Notes under the pieces: model-generated | What the model was told of the DNA's origin: nothing | Databases searched by the model: none | What the model saw: only the letters and a program-made list of their open reading frames with translations | Source of the DNA: Lentzea guizhouensis | Lineage (GTDB): Bacteria > Actinomycetota > Actinomycetes > Mycobacteriales > Pseudonocardiaceae | DNA: 64,000 nucleotides | Assembly: GCF_001701025.1 (NCBI RefSeq) | Contig: NZ_CP016793.1 | Coordinates: 2,418,001-2,482,000 of the forward strand | Direction of reading: 5' to 3' | Translations under genes and position numbers: made by a program | Shown here: positions 16,524 through 24,873 of the stretch, one piece after another | Position numbering within the stretch: the first letter of the stretch is position 1 | Layout of the letters: each line of letters starts with the position of its first letter

Positions 16524-17853
16524 TCAGTTGGCCAGCGCGAAGCGCTCGGCGTGGACCTGACTGGACGGCACACCCAGCTCGTCGAGGCTGCGCACGACGG
16601 CGTCGGTCATCGGGCCGGGACCGCAGATGAAGACGTCGCGGTCGGCCACGTCGGGCACCAGCGCGGCGATGTTCTCGGGGCCGAGCAGCGGGCCGTTGGG
16701 CGTGATGGTCTTCGAGGAGCCGGTGACCAGGCGCAGCGCCGCGCCCTTGGCCCTGGCGAGGCCTTCGAGCTCGCGCAGCAGCACGGCCTCGCGCGGGTCG
16801 CTCACCCGGTACAGCACCACGACGTGGCCCTTGATCTCCTCCAGCAGCGCACGGATCGGCGTGATGCCGACGCCGCCCGCGACGAGCAGTGCGTTCTGCT
16901 TGGTCTGGTGCATGGTCGTGAAGGCGCCGTACGGGCCTTCGGCGAACACGCGCGGAGCCGGTGCCCAGCGCCTTCGCGGTGAGCCGCAGGTACTTGCCGT
17001 TCGGCGCGGCGGACAGCGAGAACGGGTTGGCCTGCCACCAGCGGTCCTTGGTCAGGAAGCGCCACAGGAAGAACTGGCCCGCCTGCGCGCCGAGCCGGTC
17101 GAGGTCCTTGCCCTCGACGTAGACGGAGACGACGTTGTGCGCCTCCGGCACGACGGCGGCGACCCGGAACTGGTGGCGGCGGTTGCGCCAGATCGGGAGC
17201 AGGAACCGGCCGACGACCACCGAGCCGATCGCGAAGCCCCACAGCGCCCACCAGTAGGCGGTGGCGAGCTCGGACTTGCGGAACGTGCTGCCGACCGCGA
17301 CCTGGTGCGTGAACGCGAGGAAGATCGCGACGTAGGTGTAGAGGTGGATGAAGTGCCAGGTCTCGTAGGCCATCCGGCGCCGGGCGAACCGGGCGGAGAC
17401 CACGCCGACGACCATGATGACCGCCCACGCCACCAGCGCGCGGAGGATGCCTTCGAGCTCGGTGGCCTGCCGGACCACCTCGGCGAGCGGGCCGTCGGGG
17501 CCCGCGTTGCCGAACGCGATGAACGTCAGGTGCCCGACCAGCATCCAGAAGATCGTGAAGCCGACCCAGCGGTGCCACGAGGTGAGCTTGTCCATGCCGA
17601 GCCTGCGGTCGAGCCACGGCAGCCGGGCGATCAGCAGCAGCTGGAACGCCATCGCGAGCGCGCCGTACAGGCCGGTCAGCCGGCCCAGGTTGACCAGCTT
17701 GTTCGAGCCGGCACCGGCCGCGTTGAACAGGTAGGTGACGAACGCCGCGTTGGCCAGGAGGAACACGTAGAGGCCGGCTTTGGCCAGCACCTTGTGCGGC
17801 GTCGCACGGCCGGCACGCGCCGGTCGCACGGGTGGCTGCAGGGTGGTCGTCAC
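16524..17853 (-). pseudogene. Ferric-reductase-like flavocytochrome with apparent frameshift
   Basis: The N-terminal part (from ATG 17853) is a ferric-reductase-like membrane domain with about six helices, haem-ligand-type histidines (for example in LTSWHRWVGF and ETWHFIHLY), and the start of a ferredoxin-reductase FAD domain ending near LTAKALGTGSA. The NAD-binding half continues in another frame from about 16949 (VFAEGPYGAF, GGVGITPIRALLEEI, FICGPGPM) and ends at 16524. At about 16948-16958 the frame shifts, and roughly nine residues usual before RVFAEGPYG seem missing. It is either a real inactivating deletion or a sequencing/assembly error. Intact, it would pass electrons from NAD(P)H through FAD and haem to the FMN-binding protein. 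Confidence 0.75.
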
Positions 17854-17993
17854 GGCGGTCTCCTCGTCGGGCGGTCAGGTCGGTGATCAGCTGTGTTCGA
17901 GCATTGGCGGTCGAGCTGTGGCCCCGCTGTTCGCGGCCTGTCGACTTCCTGTCGATCGAGCGGGCCGGGTACCAGGTGACGCACCATGAGCAC

Positions 17994-18692
17994 GTGGACA
18001 AGGGGAACTCGGTTCGATTGCTCGTCGTGGACGATGAGCCGCACATCGCTGACCTGGTCGCGACGGTCGCCCGGTACGAGGGCTGGCAGGCCACGACCGC
18101 GCACAACGGCGAGGACGCGCTCAGAGAGGCCGCCGAGTTCCAGCCGGACATCGTCGTGCTCGACCTCATGCTGCCTGACCTGGACGGGTTCACCGTTCTT
18201 GATCGTCTGCGGTCGGCGGGGGCGATGGTTCCGGTGGTGTTCCTGACCGCGCGCGACGGCACCGCGGACCGGGTGGCCGGGCTCACCCGCGGCGGCGACG
18301 ACTACCTCGTGAAACCGTTCTCGGTCGAGGAGCTGATGGCGAGGCTGCGGGCGGTGCTGCGGCGCTCGACCGGTCCGTCGTGGAAGCGGTCGGTGCTGAA
18401 GGTGGCCGACCTGCTGATGGACGAGGACACCCGCGAGGTCCGCCGCGGCGGCAAGCTCGTGACGCTGACACCGACCGAGTACGAGCTGCTGCGGTACCTG
18501 ATGCGGCGCTCGCCCGCCGTGCTGACCAAGGCGCAGATCCTCGACCACGTCTGGGAGTACGACTTCGGCGGCCGGTCCAACGTGGTCGAGCTGGTCATCT
18601 CGCACCTGCGGCGCAAGCTCGACGACGGCCGCGAGCCGCTGATCCACACCGTCCGGGGCGTGGGGTACGTGCTGCGCCGGGCAGCGGAATGA
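17994..18692 (+). CDS. OmpR-family response regulator
   Basis: This 232-residue response regulator has a receiver domain at residues 7-120 with acidic pocket DDE (13-15) and phospho-acceptor Asp57 (VVLDLMLPD), followed by an OmpR/PhoB winged helix (about 135-230; RSNVVELVISHLRRKLD is the recognition helix). The GTG at 17994 is the closest in-frame start to the receiver domain. It overlaps the histidine kinase gene (ATGA) and is divergent from the ferric-reductase-like operon 141 bases away, so it may control that operon. Confidence 0.9.
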   Translation: MDKGNSVRLLVVDDEPHIADLVATVARYEGWQATTAHNGEDALREAAEFQPDIVVLDLMLPDLDGFTVLDRLRSAGAMVPVVFLTARDGTADRVAGLTRGGDDYLVKPFSVEELMARLRAVLRRSTGPSWKRSVLKVADLLMDEDTREVRRGGKLVTLTPTEYELLRYLMRRSPAVLTKAQILDHVWEYDFGGRSNVVELVISHLRRKLDDGREPLIHTVRGVGYVLRRAAE

Positions 18693-20101
18693 AGCAGTGG
18701 ATGAAGCCGATCGGCCAGTGGCGGCTGGGCACCCGCCTCGCACTCGCCCTCGGCGCGCTGGCGCTCACGGTGTTCGTGATCGTCGGCTGGGTCATGGTCG
18801 CCTCGATGCAGACGTTCCTCGACCGGCGGCTCGACGACCAGATGGCGATCAGCCAGCAGGGCGCGGCCAACGAGGTCAAGGCGCACTGGCGGGTCAGCAA
18901 GATCCCGCCGGACTGGTACGCGGTCGTCTACGTGAGGCAGGACGGCGAGCTGCGGCCCCAGCCCGGTGACCAGCAGCCGGCCGACCGCGAGGAGTTCGAC
19001 GCGCTCGCGAAGAAGGCGTTGGACGGCGACCTGTTCGAGACCGGGTACCTGCGCGGCGACGGCAAGTTCCGGCTGCGCGCGTGCCAGATCGTCAAGGACG
19101 AGATCGTGCTGGTCAGCGGCGCCCCGATGGACGACCGGGACGGCACGCTGTCGCAGCTCATCACGGTCGGGGTGATCGCGTTCCTGGCCGCGCTGGTGGC
19201 GTTGGTGGTGGGCGGCCAGGCGCTGATCCGCAAGGGCATGCGGCCGTTGTCGGACATGGCCGACACCGCGCACGACATCTCCTCGCACGACCTGACCGAC
19301 TCGAACCGCCTGGCGGTGCGGGTGAACGGCGCCGGCGGCGGCGTCGAGGTCGAGGAGCTGCGCGAGGCGTTCAACAACATGCTCGCGCACATCGACTCGT
19401 CACTGGCCGCGCGCACGGCCGCCGAGCAGCGGCTGCGCCGGTTCATCGCCGACGCGTCACACGAGCTGCGCACGCCGTTGACGTCGTTGCGCGGCTATGC
19501 GGACCTCTTCCGGTACGCGGCGGCGAACGAACCGGGCGAACGCGAGCAGCACCTGGAGAAGCTGCGCTCGGAGGCGGCGCGGATGAGCGTGCTGCTCGAC
19601 GACCTGTTGCTGCTGGCCCGGCTGGACTCCGCGGAGTCGGAGCCGCCGTTGCGCCCGGAGGAGATGGACCTCGCGGTGGTCACGGACGCGGCCGCCGACG
19701 CGTTCCGGGCCGCGCGGCCGACGCACGAGCTGGAGGTCGACGCCGACACGGTGCGGATGACCGCCGACCCGACCCGGTTGCGGCAGGTGCTCGACAACCT
19801 GCTGACCAACGCGGCCGTGCACACCCCACCGGGCACGCTCGTGTCGTTGCGGGTGACGGCCGAGAACGGCTCGGCGGTGATCAGGGTGTCCGACACCGGC
19901 CCCGGCATCCCGGAGGCCGACCAGGCGCGGATCTTCGACCGGTTCTACCGCGTCGACAACTCGCGCACCCGCCAGCGCGGCGGCTCCGGCCTCGGCCTGG
20001 CCGTCGTCCAGTCCCTCGTGCACGCCCACGGCGGCACCATCGCCCTGGCCAGTCGCCCCGGCTCGACCGTCTTCGAGATCCGCCTCCCCCGCCACCGCTG
20101 A
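18689..20101 (+). CDS. Sensor histidine kinase
   Basis: This 470-residue membrane kinase is the partner of the preceding response regulator. Two membrane helices (about 13-37 and 155-175) flank an extracytoplasmic sensor region of about 115 residues; a HAMP domain follows, then DASHELRTPLTSLRGY with phospho-accepting His258, and an HATPase domain with N box (NLLTNAAVHT), DTGPGIP and GGSGLGLAVV boxes. The start ATG 18689 overlaps the regulator stop. The extracytoplasmic region shows no motif that names its signal. Confidence 0.9.
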   Translation: MKQWMKPIGQWRLGTRLALALGALALTVFVIVGWVMVASMQTFLDRRLDDQMAISQQGAANEVKAHWRVSKIPPDWYAVVYVRQDGELRPQPGDQQPADREEFDALAKKALDGDLFETGYLRGDGKFRLRACQIVKDEIVLVSGAPMDDRDGTLSQLITVGVIAFLAALVALVVGGQALIRKGMRPLSDMADTAHDISSHDLTDSNRLAVRVNGAGGGVEVEELREAFNNMLAHIDSSLAARTAAEQRLRRFIADASHELRTPLTSLRGYADLFRYAAANEPGEREQHLEKLRSEAARMSVLLDDLLLLARLDSAESEPPLRPEEMDLAVVTDAAADAFRAARPTHELEVDADTVRMTADPTRLRQVLDNLLTNAAVHTPPGTLVSLRVTAENGSAVIRVSDTGPGIPEADQARIFDRFYRVDNSRTRQRGGSGLGLAVVQSLVHAHGGTIALASRPGSTVFEIRLPRHR

Positions 20102-20103
20102 CC

Positions 20104-20153
20104 GCACGCGGGGACCTTCCGTCCTGTCACACCGTACGAAAGCTCCCCGCGTG
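20104..20153. repeat. Dispersed hairpin element, copy 1
   Basis: A hairpin with arms 20105-20122 and 20136-20153 (ten perfect pairs CACGCGGGGA/TCCCCGCGTG, then two short paired steps interrupted by mismatches) lies directly after the kinase gene. The same element, with an even better stem, occurs at 54026-54076. A partial copy of the right half (ACGAAGGGTCCCCGCGTGCG) is at 20199-20218. Confidence 0.8.
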
Positions 20154-20227
20154 GCGCTGTCAGCCGCACCGCCAAGCCGCCTCGCTCTGCAGGAGCGCAC
20201 GAAGGGTCCCCGCGTGCGTGAGAAGGG

Positions 20228-20305
20228 ACGCGGGACTCCCGCGTGACTTGGAAAGGGAACGTGGGGCTCCCGCGTGGCCCAGAGGGGAACGCGGGAGCCA
20301 CGCGT
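20228..20305. repeat. Three tandem ~31-base palindromic repeats
   Basis: Three units spaced 31 and 30 bases each contain a 17-base palindrome around a single central base: ACGCGGGA-C-TCCCGCGT (20228-20244, perfect), ACGTGGGG-C-TCCCGCGT (20259-20275), and ACGCGGGA-G-CCACGCGT (20289-20305). Purine-rich spacers such as GAAAGGGA separate them. They lie between the 3' ends of the convergent kinase and aldo/keto reductase genes and look like an intergenic repeat family. Confidence 0.85.
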
Positions 20306-20313
20306 GACGGGAG

Positions 20314-21342
20314 TTATTCGGCTTGGGAAGAGGGGGCCCAGAGGTCGATGCCGGATTCCACGGCGTGCTTGTCGATCTCGGCGAGCTCGTCGTCGGTCAG
20401 CGGCGGGGCCTGCAGGGCGGCGAGGTTCTGTTCCAGCTGGCCTACCGACGAGGCGCCGATCAACGCCGAGGTGACCCGCGGGTCGCGGATCGTCCAGGTC
20501 AGCGCGAGCTGGGCGAGCGACTGGCCGCGGGAGGCGGCAATGTCGTTGAGAGCGCGGATGCGGCCGAGGTTCTCGTCGGTGAGCAGGTCGGTCGACAGCG
20601 ACTTGCCCTGCGAGGCGCGCGAGCCCTCCGGGATGCCGTTGAGGTAGCGGTCGGTCAGCATGCCCTGCGCGAGCGGCGAGAACGCGATGCAGCCGGCGCC
20701 GACCTCCTCCAGCGTGTCGAGCAGCTCCGGCTCGATCCAGCGGTTGAGCATCGAGTAGCTCGGCTGGTGGATCAGCAGCGGCACGCCCGCGCTGCGCAGC
20801 AGCTCGGCCGCCTCGCGAGTCTTGGCCGGCGAGTACGACGAGATGCCGACGTAGAGCGCCTTGCCCTGCTGCACGGCGGACACGAGGGCGCCCATCGTCT
20901 CTTCCAGCGGCGTCTCCGGGTCGAACCGGTGCGAGTAGAAGATGTCGACGTAGTCGAGGCCCATCCGGGTCAGCGACTGGTCGAGCGAGCTCAGCAGGTA
21001 CTTGCGGCTGCCCCACTCGCCGTACGGGCCGGGCCACATGTCGTAGCCCGCCTTCGTGGAGATCACGAGCTCGTCGCGGTACGGCCCGAGGTCGTCCTTG
21101 AGGATCTGCCCGAACGTGATCTCCGCGGAGCCGTACGGCGGGCCGTAGTTGTTGGCGAGGTCGAAGTGCGTGACGCCGAGGTCGAACGCCCTGCGCGCAA
21201 TGCCGCGCCCGGACTCGTAAGGCCGGTCGCCGCCGAAGTTGTGCCACAGGCCGAGCGAGATGGCGGGCAGCTTGAGGCCGCTGCGTCCCGTCCGCCGGTA
21301 GGTCATCTGGTCGTAGCGCGCGCTATCCGCGAGGTAGGACAT
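20314..21342 (-). CDS. Aldo/keto reductase (YghZ/Kv-beta type)
   Basis: This is a 342-residue NADPH-dependent oxidoreductase. The family tetrad is visible: Asp and Tyr in DLANNYG, Lys in STKAG, and His in FYSHRFDP. The sequence YRRTGRSGLKLPAISLGLWHNFG at the start is typical of the subgroup that includes L-glyceraldehyde-3-phosphate reductase YghZ and potassium-channel beta subunits. It probably detoxifies aldehydes such as methylglyoxal. It is monocistronic. GACATT lies eight bases before the ATG, so the message may be leaderless. Confidence 0.9.
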   Translation of the reverse strand: MSYLADSARYDQMTYRRTGRSGLKLPAISLGLWHNFGGDRPYESGRGIARRAFDLGVTHFDLANNYGPPYGSAEITFGQILKDDLGPYRDELVISTKAGYDMWPGPYGEWGSRKYLLSSLDQSLTRMGLDYVDIFYSHRFDPETPLEETMGALVSAVQQGKALYVGISSYSPAKTREAAELLRSAGVPLLIHQPSYSMLNRWIEPELLDTLEEVGAGCIAFSPLAQGMLTDRYLNGIPEGSRASQGKSLSTDLLTDENLGRIRALNDIAASRGQSLAQLALTWTIRDPRVTSALIGASSVGQLEQNLAALQAPPLTDDELAEIDKHAVESGIDLWAPSSQAE

Positions 21343-21606
21343 GCGCCCACAATGTCACGTCCCGCTGGGACGGAGCAGGACACGAATCGGGCCGTCACAG
21401 CCTGTTCACCGGTGAACAGGATCAGTCTTGCGGCCGATCTCACGATTCCCGGTACGGACCGCGGTGGCACACCGGGAAGCGAACTGGCGAACGGACCAGG
21501 CGCCGAGAGGCATGCGGAACCGCATCCGGCCGTTCGCCACGCTGTGTGCCGAAGCCATTACGGGAGGGGTTCGCAATAGCCGGCGAAGTGTCACCCGTGA
21601 ATGCGA
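21343..21606. other. Non-coding stretch between the aldo/keto reductase gene and tRNA-Thr
   Basis: I see no supportable gene here. The reading frames have neither a credible start with ribosome site nor a recognisable product. Part of it must be the aldo/keto reductase promoter. It contains the palindrome TTCACCGGTGAA (21406-21417), whose purpose I cannot assign. Confidence 0.5.
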
Positions 21607-21636
21607 CAGGGGCCCGCCCACCTGGGCGAACCCCTG
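21607..21636 (-). terminator. Hairpin downstream of tRNA-Thr
   Basis: The outer arms CAGGGG/CCCCTG and inner arms CGCCCA/TGGGCG form a hairpin just downstream of the tRNA on its strand. There is no T tract, so termination is probable rather than sure. Confidence 0.5.
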
Positions 21637-21645
21637 TTCTCGACG

Positions 21646-21718
21646 AGCCGGCGAGGGGAATCGAACCCCTAACCTTTCGCTTACAAGGCGAGTGCTCTGC
21701 CAATTGAGCTACGCCGGC
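21646..21718 (-). tRNA. tRNA-Thr (anticodon TGT)
   Basis: On the minus strand a 73-base cloverleaf is visible: acceptor arm GCCGGCG pairing with CGCCGGC, D arm GCTC/GAGC, anticodon loop CTTGTAA with anticodon TGT (reads ACA), and T arm AGGGG-TTCGATT-CCCCT with a U discriminator. The CCA end is not encoded. The C27-A43 pair of the anticodon stem is mismatched. This is the standard actinobacterial tRNA-Thr for ACA codons. Confidence 0.95.
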
Positions 21719-21888
21719 CTGGCTCGTGCCCGCGAACATCGTAAGCGCCCGTTGCGGGAGCTACCTGCGGCGAACGGTCTGCTCTCAGTGTGATCGGATT
21801 GCTCCGACCGGAGCTGCACCAACCAACTGAGTGGCGCAAAGCGCCGAACCGCTCGCCTTGACCAGGTCAGGAGGGTAACCAACGGACA

Positions 21889-23325
21889 GTGATCATGTCC
21901 TCCTTTTCGGGTCCCCCGATCGGAGGTGGCCGATGCCACAGCAACGGCCCAAGAACTTCGCACGATCACACGACGGAGGTGCGCGAGATTTCCACGAACA
22001 ACTTGCACGGCCCCTCGCTACCCGACGACACCACGGTTCACCTGGTACTCGATCTCGCCCTGAGGATCGGTGAGGTCCAAATGGCCAGTGGAGCCAGCGC
22101 GGCGGATGTGACAGCCACGATCCTCTCGGTCACCGAGAGCTATGGACTGCCGCACACCGAGGTCGACGTGATCTACACCTCCATCAGCGTGTCGTGCCAC
22201 CGCGGCTGGGGCGCTCCACCGATCACCGCGGTCCGGGTCGTGCGGCAACGCAGCCTCGACTACACGCGGCTGGCGGCGGTCGAGCACCTGGTGCGCAACC
22301 TCGGCCCGATCGAGGAGGCGCACTCGGAGCTGGAGCAGATCACCAACGCCCCGCACCCGTACCCGCGCTGGGTCGCCACGGCCGCGTGGGCGGGCATGGC
22401 GGCGGCGGTCGCGTTCCTCGTCGGCGGCGGGCTGTCGCTCGCGATCACCGCGGCCGTCGTCACCGCCGTGATCGACCGGGTCGGGCGGGTGCTGAACCGG
22501 CGCGCACTGCCGTTCTTCTTCCAGCAGCTGGTCGGCGGCGCGCTGGCCACGGGTGCCGCGCTGACCGTGTACTGGACCGGGCTGCTGCCCGCGGTGCGGC
22601 CGAGCCTGCTGGTGGCGGTCGGGATCGTGGTGCTGCTCTCCGGGCTCGCCCTGGTCAGCACCGTGCAGGACGCCATCTCCGGCTACAACGTCACGGCAGC
22701 AGGACGCACCGTGGAGACCGTGCTGCTCAGCGCCGGTCTGATCGCGGGCGTCGCGCTGGCCATCCGCACCGCGGTCCACTTCGGACTGCCCATCCGGCTC
22801 AGCGACCCGCTGCCCGCGCTGATCTCCGCGGTGCCGATGCAGTTCGCGGCGGGTGCGGCGACCAGCGCGTTCTTCGCCCTCGCCTGCTACGCCCGGCCGC
22901 GCGCGCTCGTCGCCGCCGCGGTGTCCGGTGCGATCGGCACGGCGTCGTACGGCCTGGCCACCAGCGCCGGGGTGGACGCGCTGCTCGCCTCCGCGGTGGC
23001 GGCCGCGATCACCGGGTTCGGCGGCGCGACGATGACCCGCCGGCTGCGCATCCCGACGCTGGTCGTGGTGCAGGCGGGGGTGGTGCCGCTGCTGCCGGGC
23101 TGGACGACCTACCGGGGCCTGTTCCAGCTCACCGCGGAGGGCGATCCGGCCGGGTTGAGCACACTCGTGTTCGCGAGTGGCATTGCTCTCGCCCTGGCCG
23201 GAGGGGTGGTGTTCGGCGAGTACCTGGCCCAGCCGGTGCGCTACGGACTGGGGCGCCTGGAGCGGAAGTTCGCTGGTCCGCGCATGTCCGGTCCGCTCAA
23301 ACCCACCAGGCGTCGTTTGGAGTGA
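21889..23325 (+). CDS. Threonine/serine exporter family (ThrE-like) membrane protein
   Basis: The protein has an N-terminal cytoplasmic domain (PDDTTVHLVLDLALRIGEVQ, GASAADVTATI, CHRGW) followed by about ten membrane helices from residue 165 on, the layout of ThrE, which exports threonine and serine by proton antiport. The start is uncertain. GTG 21889 gives 478 residues with AGGAGGG 13 bases upstream; GTG 21979 gives 448 but sits on its own ribosome site. An ATG at 21933 with a better ribosome site (GGAGGTGG) opens a different frame and would need a frameshift. A tRNA-Thr gene lies upstream on the other strand. Confidence 0.85.
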   Translation: MIMSSFSGPPIGGGRCHSNGPRTSHDHTTEVREISTNNLHGPSLPDDTTVHLVLDLALRIGEVQMASGASAADVTATILSVTESYGLPHTEVDVIYTSISVSCHRGWGAPPITAVRVVRQRSLDYTRLAAVEHLVRNLGPIEEAHSELEQITNAPHPYPRWVATAAWAGMAAAVAFLVGGGLSLAITAAVVTAVIDRVGRVLNRRALPFFFQQLVGGALATGAALTVYWTGLLPAVRPSLLVAVGIVVLLSGLALVSTVQDAISGYNVTAAGRTVETVLLSAGLIAGVALAIRTAVHFGLPIRLSDPLPALISAVPMQFAAGAATSAFFALACYARPRALVAAAVSGAIGTASYGLATSAGVDALLASAVAAAITGFGGATMTRRLRIPTLVVVQAGVVPLLPGWTTYRGLFQLTAEGDPAGLSTLVFASGIALALAGGVVFGEYLAQPVRYGLGRLERKFAGPRMSGPLKPTRRRLE

Positions 23326-23388
23326 AACTCGCTGTGACGGGGGTTACACGACACGCCGAGAAGTCGCCGTCGCACTAGCCTCAGAAAT

Positions 23389-24828
23389 GTGAGCATGGAC
23401 ATTGGCGAGAACGGGGCGGAATTCGTAGTCGTGGCCAACCGGCTGCCGGTTGACCTGGAGCGCTTGCCCGACGGAACCGAACGGTGGAAGCACAGCCCCG
23501 GCGGGCTGGTCAGCGCGCTCGAACCGTTCCTCCGCTCACACAGCGGCGCCTGGGTCGGCTGGCCCGGCATCGCCGACGCCGACGTGTCGCCCTTCGAGGA
23601 CGACGGCCTGCTGCTGCACCCGGTGTCGCTGTCGGCCAAGGAGGTCGAGGACTACTACGAGGGGTTCTCGAACGGCACCCTCTGGCCGCTCTACCACGAC
23701 GTCGTGGCGCAGCCCGCGTTCCACCGGCACTGGTGGAACGCCTACGTGAAGGTCAACCAGCGGTTCGCCGACGCGACGGCGAAGGTGGCGGCGCAGGGCG
23801 CGACGGTGTGGGTGCAGGACTACCAGCTGCAGCTCGTCCCGGCGATGCTGCGCGAGCAGCGGCCCGACCTGAAGATCGGCTTCTTCCTGCACATCCCGTT
23901 CCCGCCGGTCGAGCTGTTCATGCAGCTCCCGTGGCGCACGGAGATCATCCGCGGCCTGCTCGGCGCCGACCTGGTCGGCTTCCACCGGCCCGGCGGCGCG
24001 CAGAACTTCCTCTGGCTGGCCCGGCGCCTGGTGGGCCTGGAGCCGAGCCGCGGCACCGTCGGTGTCAGGACCCGGCCAGGTGTCGTCCAGGTCGGCGACC
24101 GCACGGTGCGGGTGGGCGCGTTCCCGATCTCGATCGACAGCGCGGGCCTCGACGCGGTCGCCCGCAAGAAGGAGACGCAGGCCCGCGCGAAGCAGATCCG
24201 CGAGGACCTCGGCAACCCGAAGCGCATCCTGCTGGGCGTGGACCGCCTCGACTACACCAAGGGCATCGACGTCCGGATCAAGGCCCTCTACGAGCTGATC
24301 GCGGACGGCCGGGTCGACCCGGAGGACGTCGCGATGATCCAGCTGGCCACGCCCAGCCGCGAGCGGGTCGACCACTACATCACGATGCGCCAGGACATCG
24401 AGCAGTCGGTCGGCCGGATCAACGGCGAGTTCGGGCGGGTCGGCAAGCCGGTCGTGCACTACCTGCACCAGTCGGTGAACCGCGAGGAGCTCGTGGCGTT
24501 CATGAGCGCCGCCGACGTCATGGTGGTGACGCCCGTTCGGGACGGAATGAACCTGGTGTGCAAGGAGTACGTGGCCTGCCGATATGATCTTGGTGGAGCT
24601 CTGGTGCTCAGCGAGTTCGCCGGCGCTGCCGCAGAACTGACCAGTGCGTTCCTGGTGAACCCCCATGATCTGGACGGTGTCAAGAACGCACTGCAGGCCG
24701 CCCTCGACATCGATCCCGCGGAAGGCCGCCGTAGGATGCGCGCGCTGCGCCGCCAAGTCCTCACCCACGACGTTGATCGCTGGGCAAGGTCGTTCCTGGA
24801 GGCGTTGGGCACGCAGACCTCGGTCTGA
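23389..24828 (+). CDS. otsA: Trehalose-6-phosphate synthase (GT20)
   Basis: OtsA joins a nucleotide-activated glucose to glucose-6-phosphate, making trehalose-6-phosphate in the cytoplasm. The 479-residue protein has the GT20 signatures [51 protein letters not shown], and [18 protein letters not shown]. The GTG at 23389 has no ribosome site but has TAGCCT seven bases upstream, so the transcript is probably leaderless; an ATG two codons further is possible. The phosphatase fusion gene follows 45 bases later, completing the OtsAB pathway. Confidence 0.95.
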   Translation: MSMDIGENGAEFVVVANRLPVDLERLPDGTERWKHSPGGLVSALEPFLRSHSGAWVGWPGIADADVSPFEDDGLLLHPVSLSAKEVEDYYEGFSNGTLWPLYHDVVAQPAFHRHWWNAYVKVNQRFADATAKVAAQGATVWVQDYQLQLVPAMLREQRPDLKIGFFLHIPFPPVELFMQLPWRTEIIRGLLGADLVGFHRPGGAQNFLWLARRLVGLEPSRGTVGVRTRPGVVQVGDRTVRVGAFPISIDSAGLDAVARKKETQARAKQIREDLGNPKRILLGVDRLDYTKGIDVRIKALYELIADGRVDPEDVAMIQLATPSRERVDHYITMRQDIEQSVGRINGEFGRVGKPVVHYLHQSVNREELVAFMSAADVMVVTPVRDGMNLVCKEYVACRYDLGGALVLSEFAGAAAELTSAFLVNPHDLDGVKNALQAALDIDPAEGRRRMRALRRQVLTHDVDRWARSFLEALGTQTSV

Positions 24829-24873
24829 ATCCTTTCAGATCCCACTGACCCATCGAGTGCTCCAGGAGGGGCG

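Noticed and set aside
15250..17853. One 867-residue protein on the minus strand
   Set aside because: The ends are real (ferric-reductase-like domain, ApbE) but the middle is an Arg/Ala/Gly-rich shadow frame; the FMN-binding protein and the NAD-binding half lie in other frames there.
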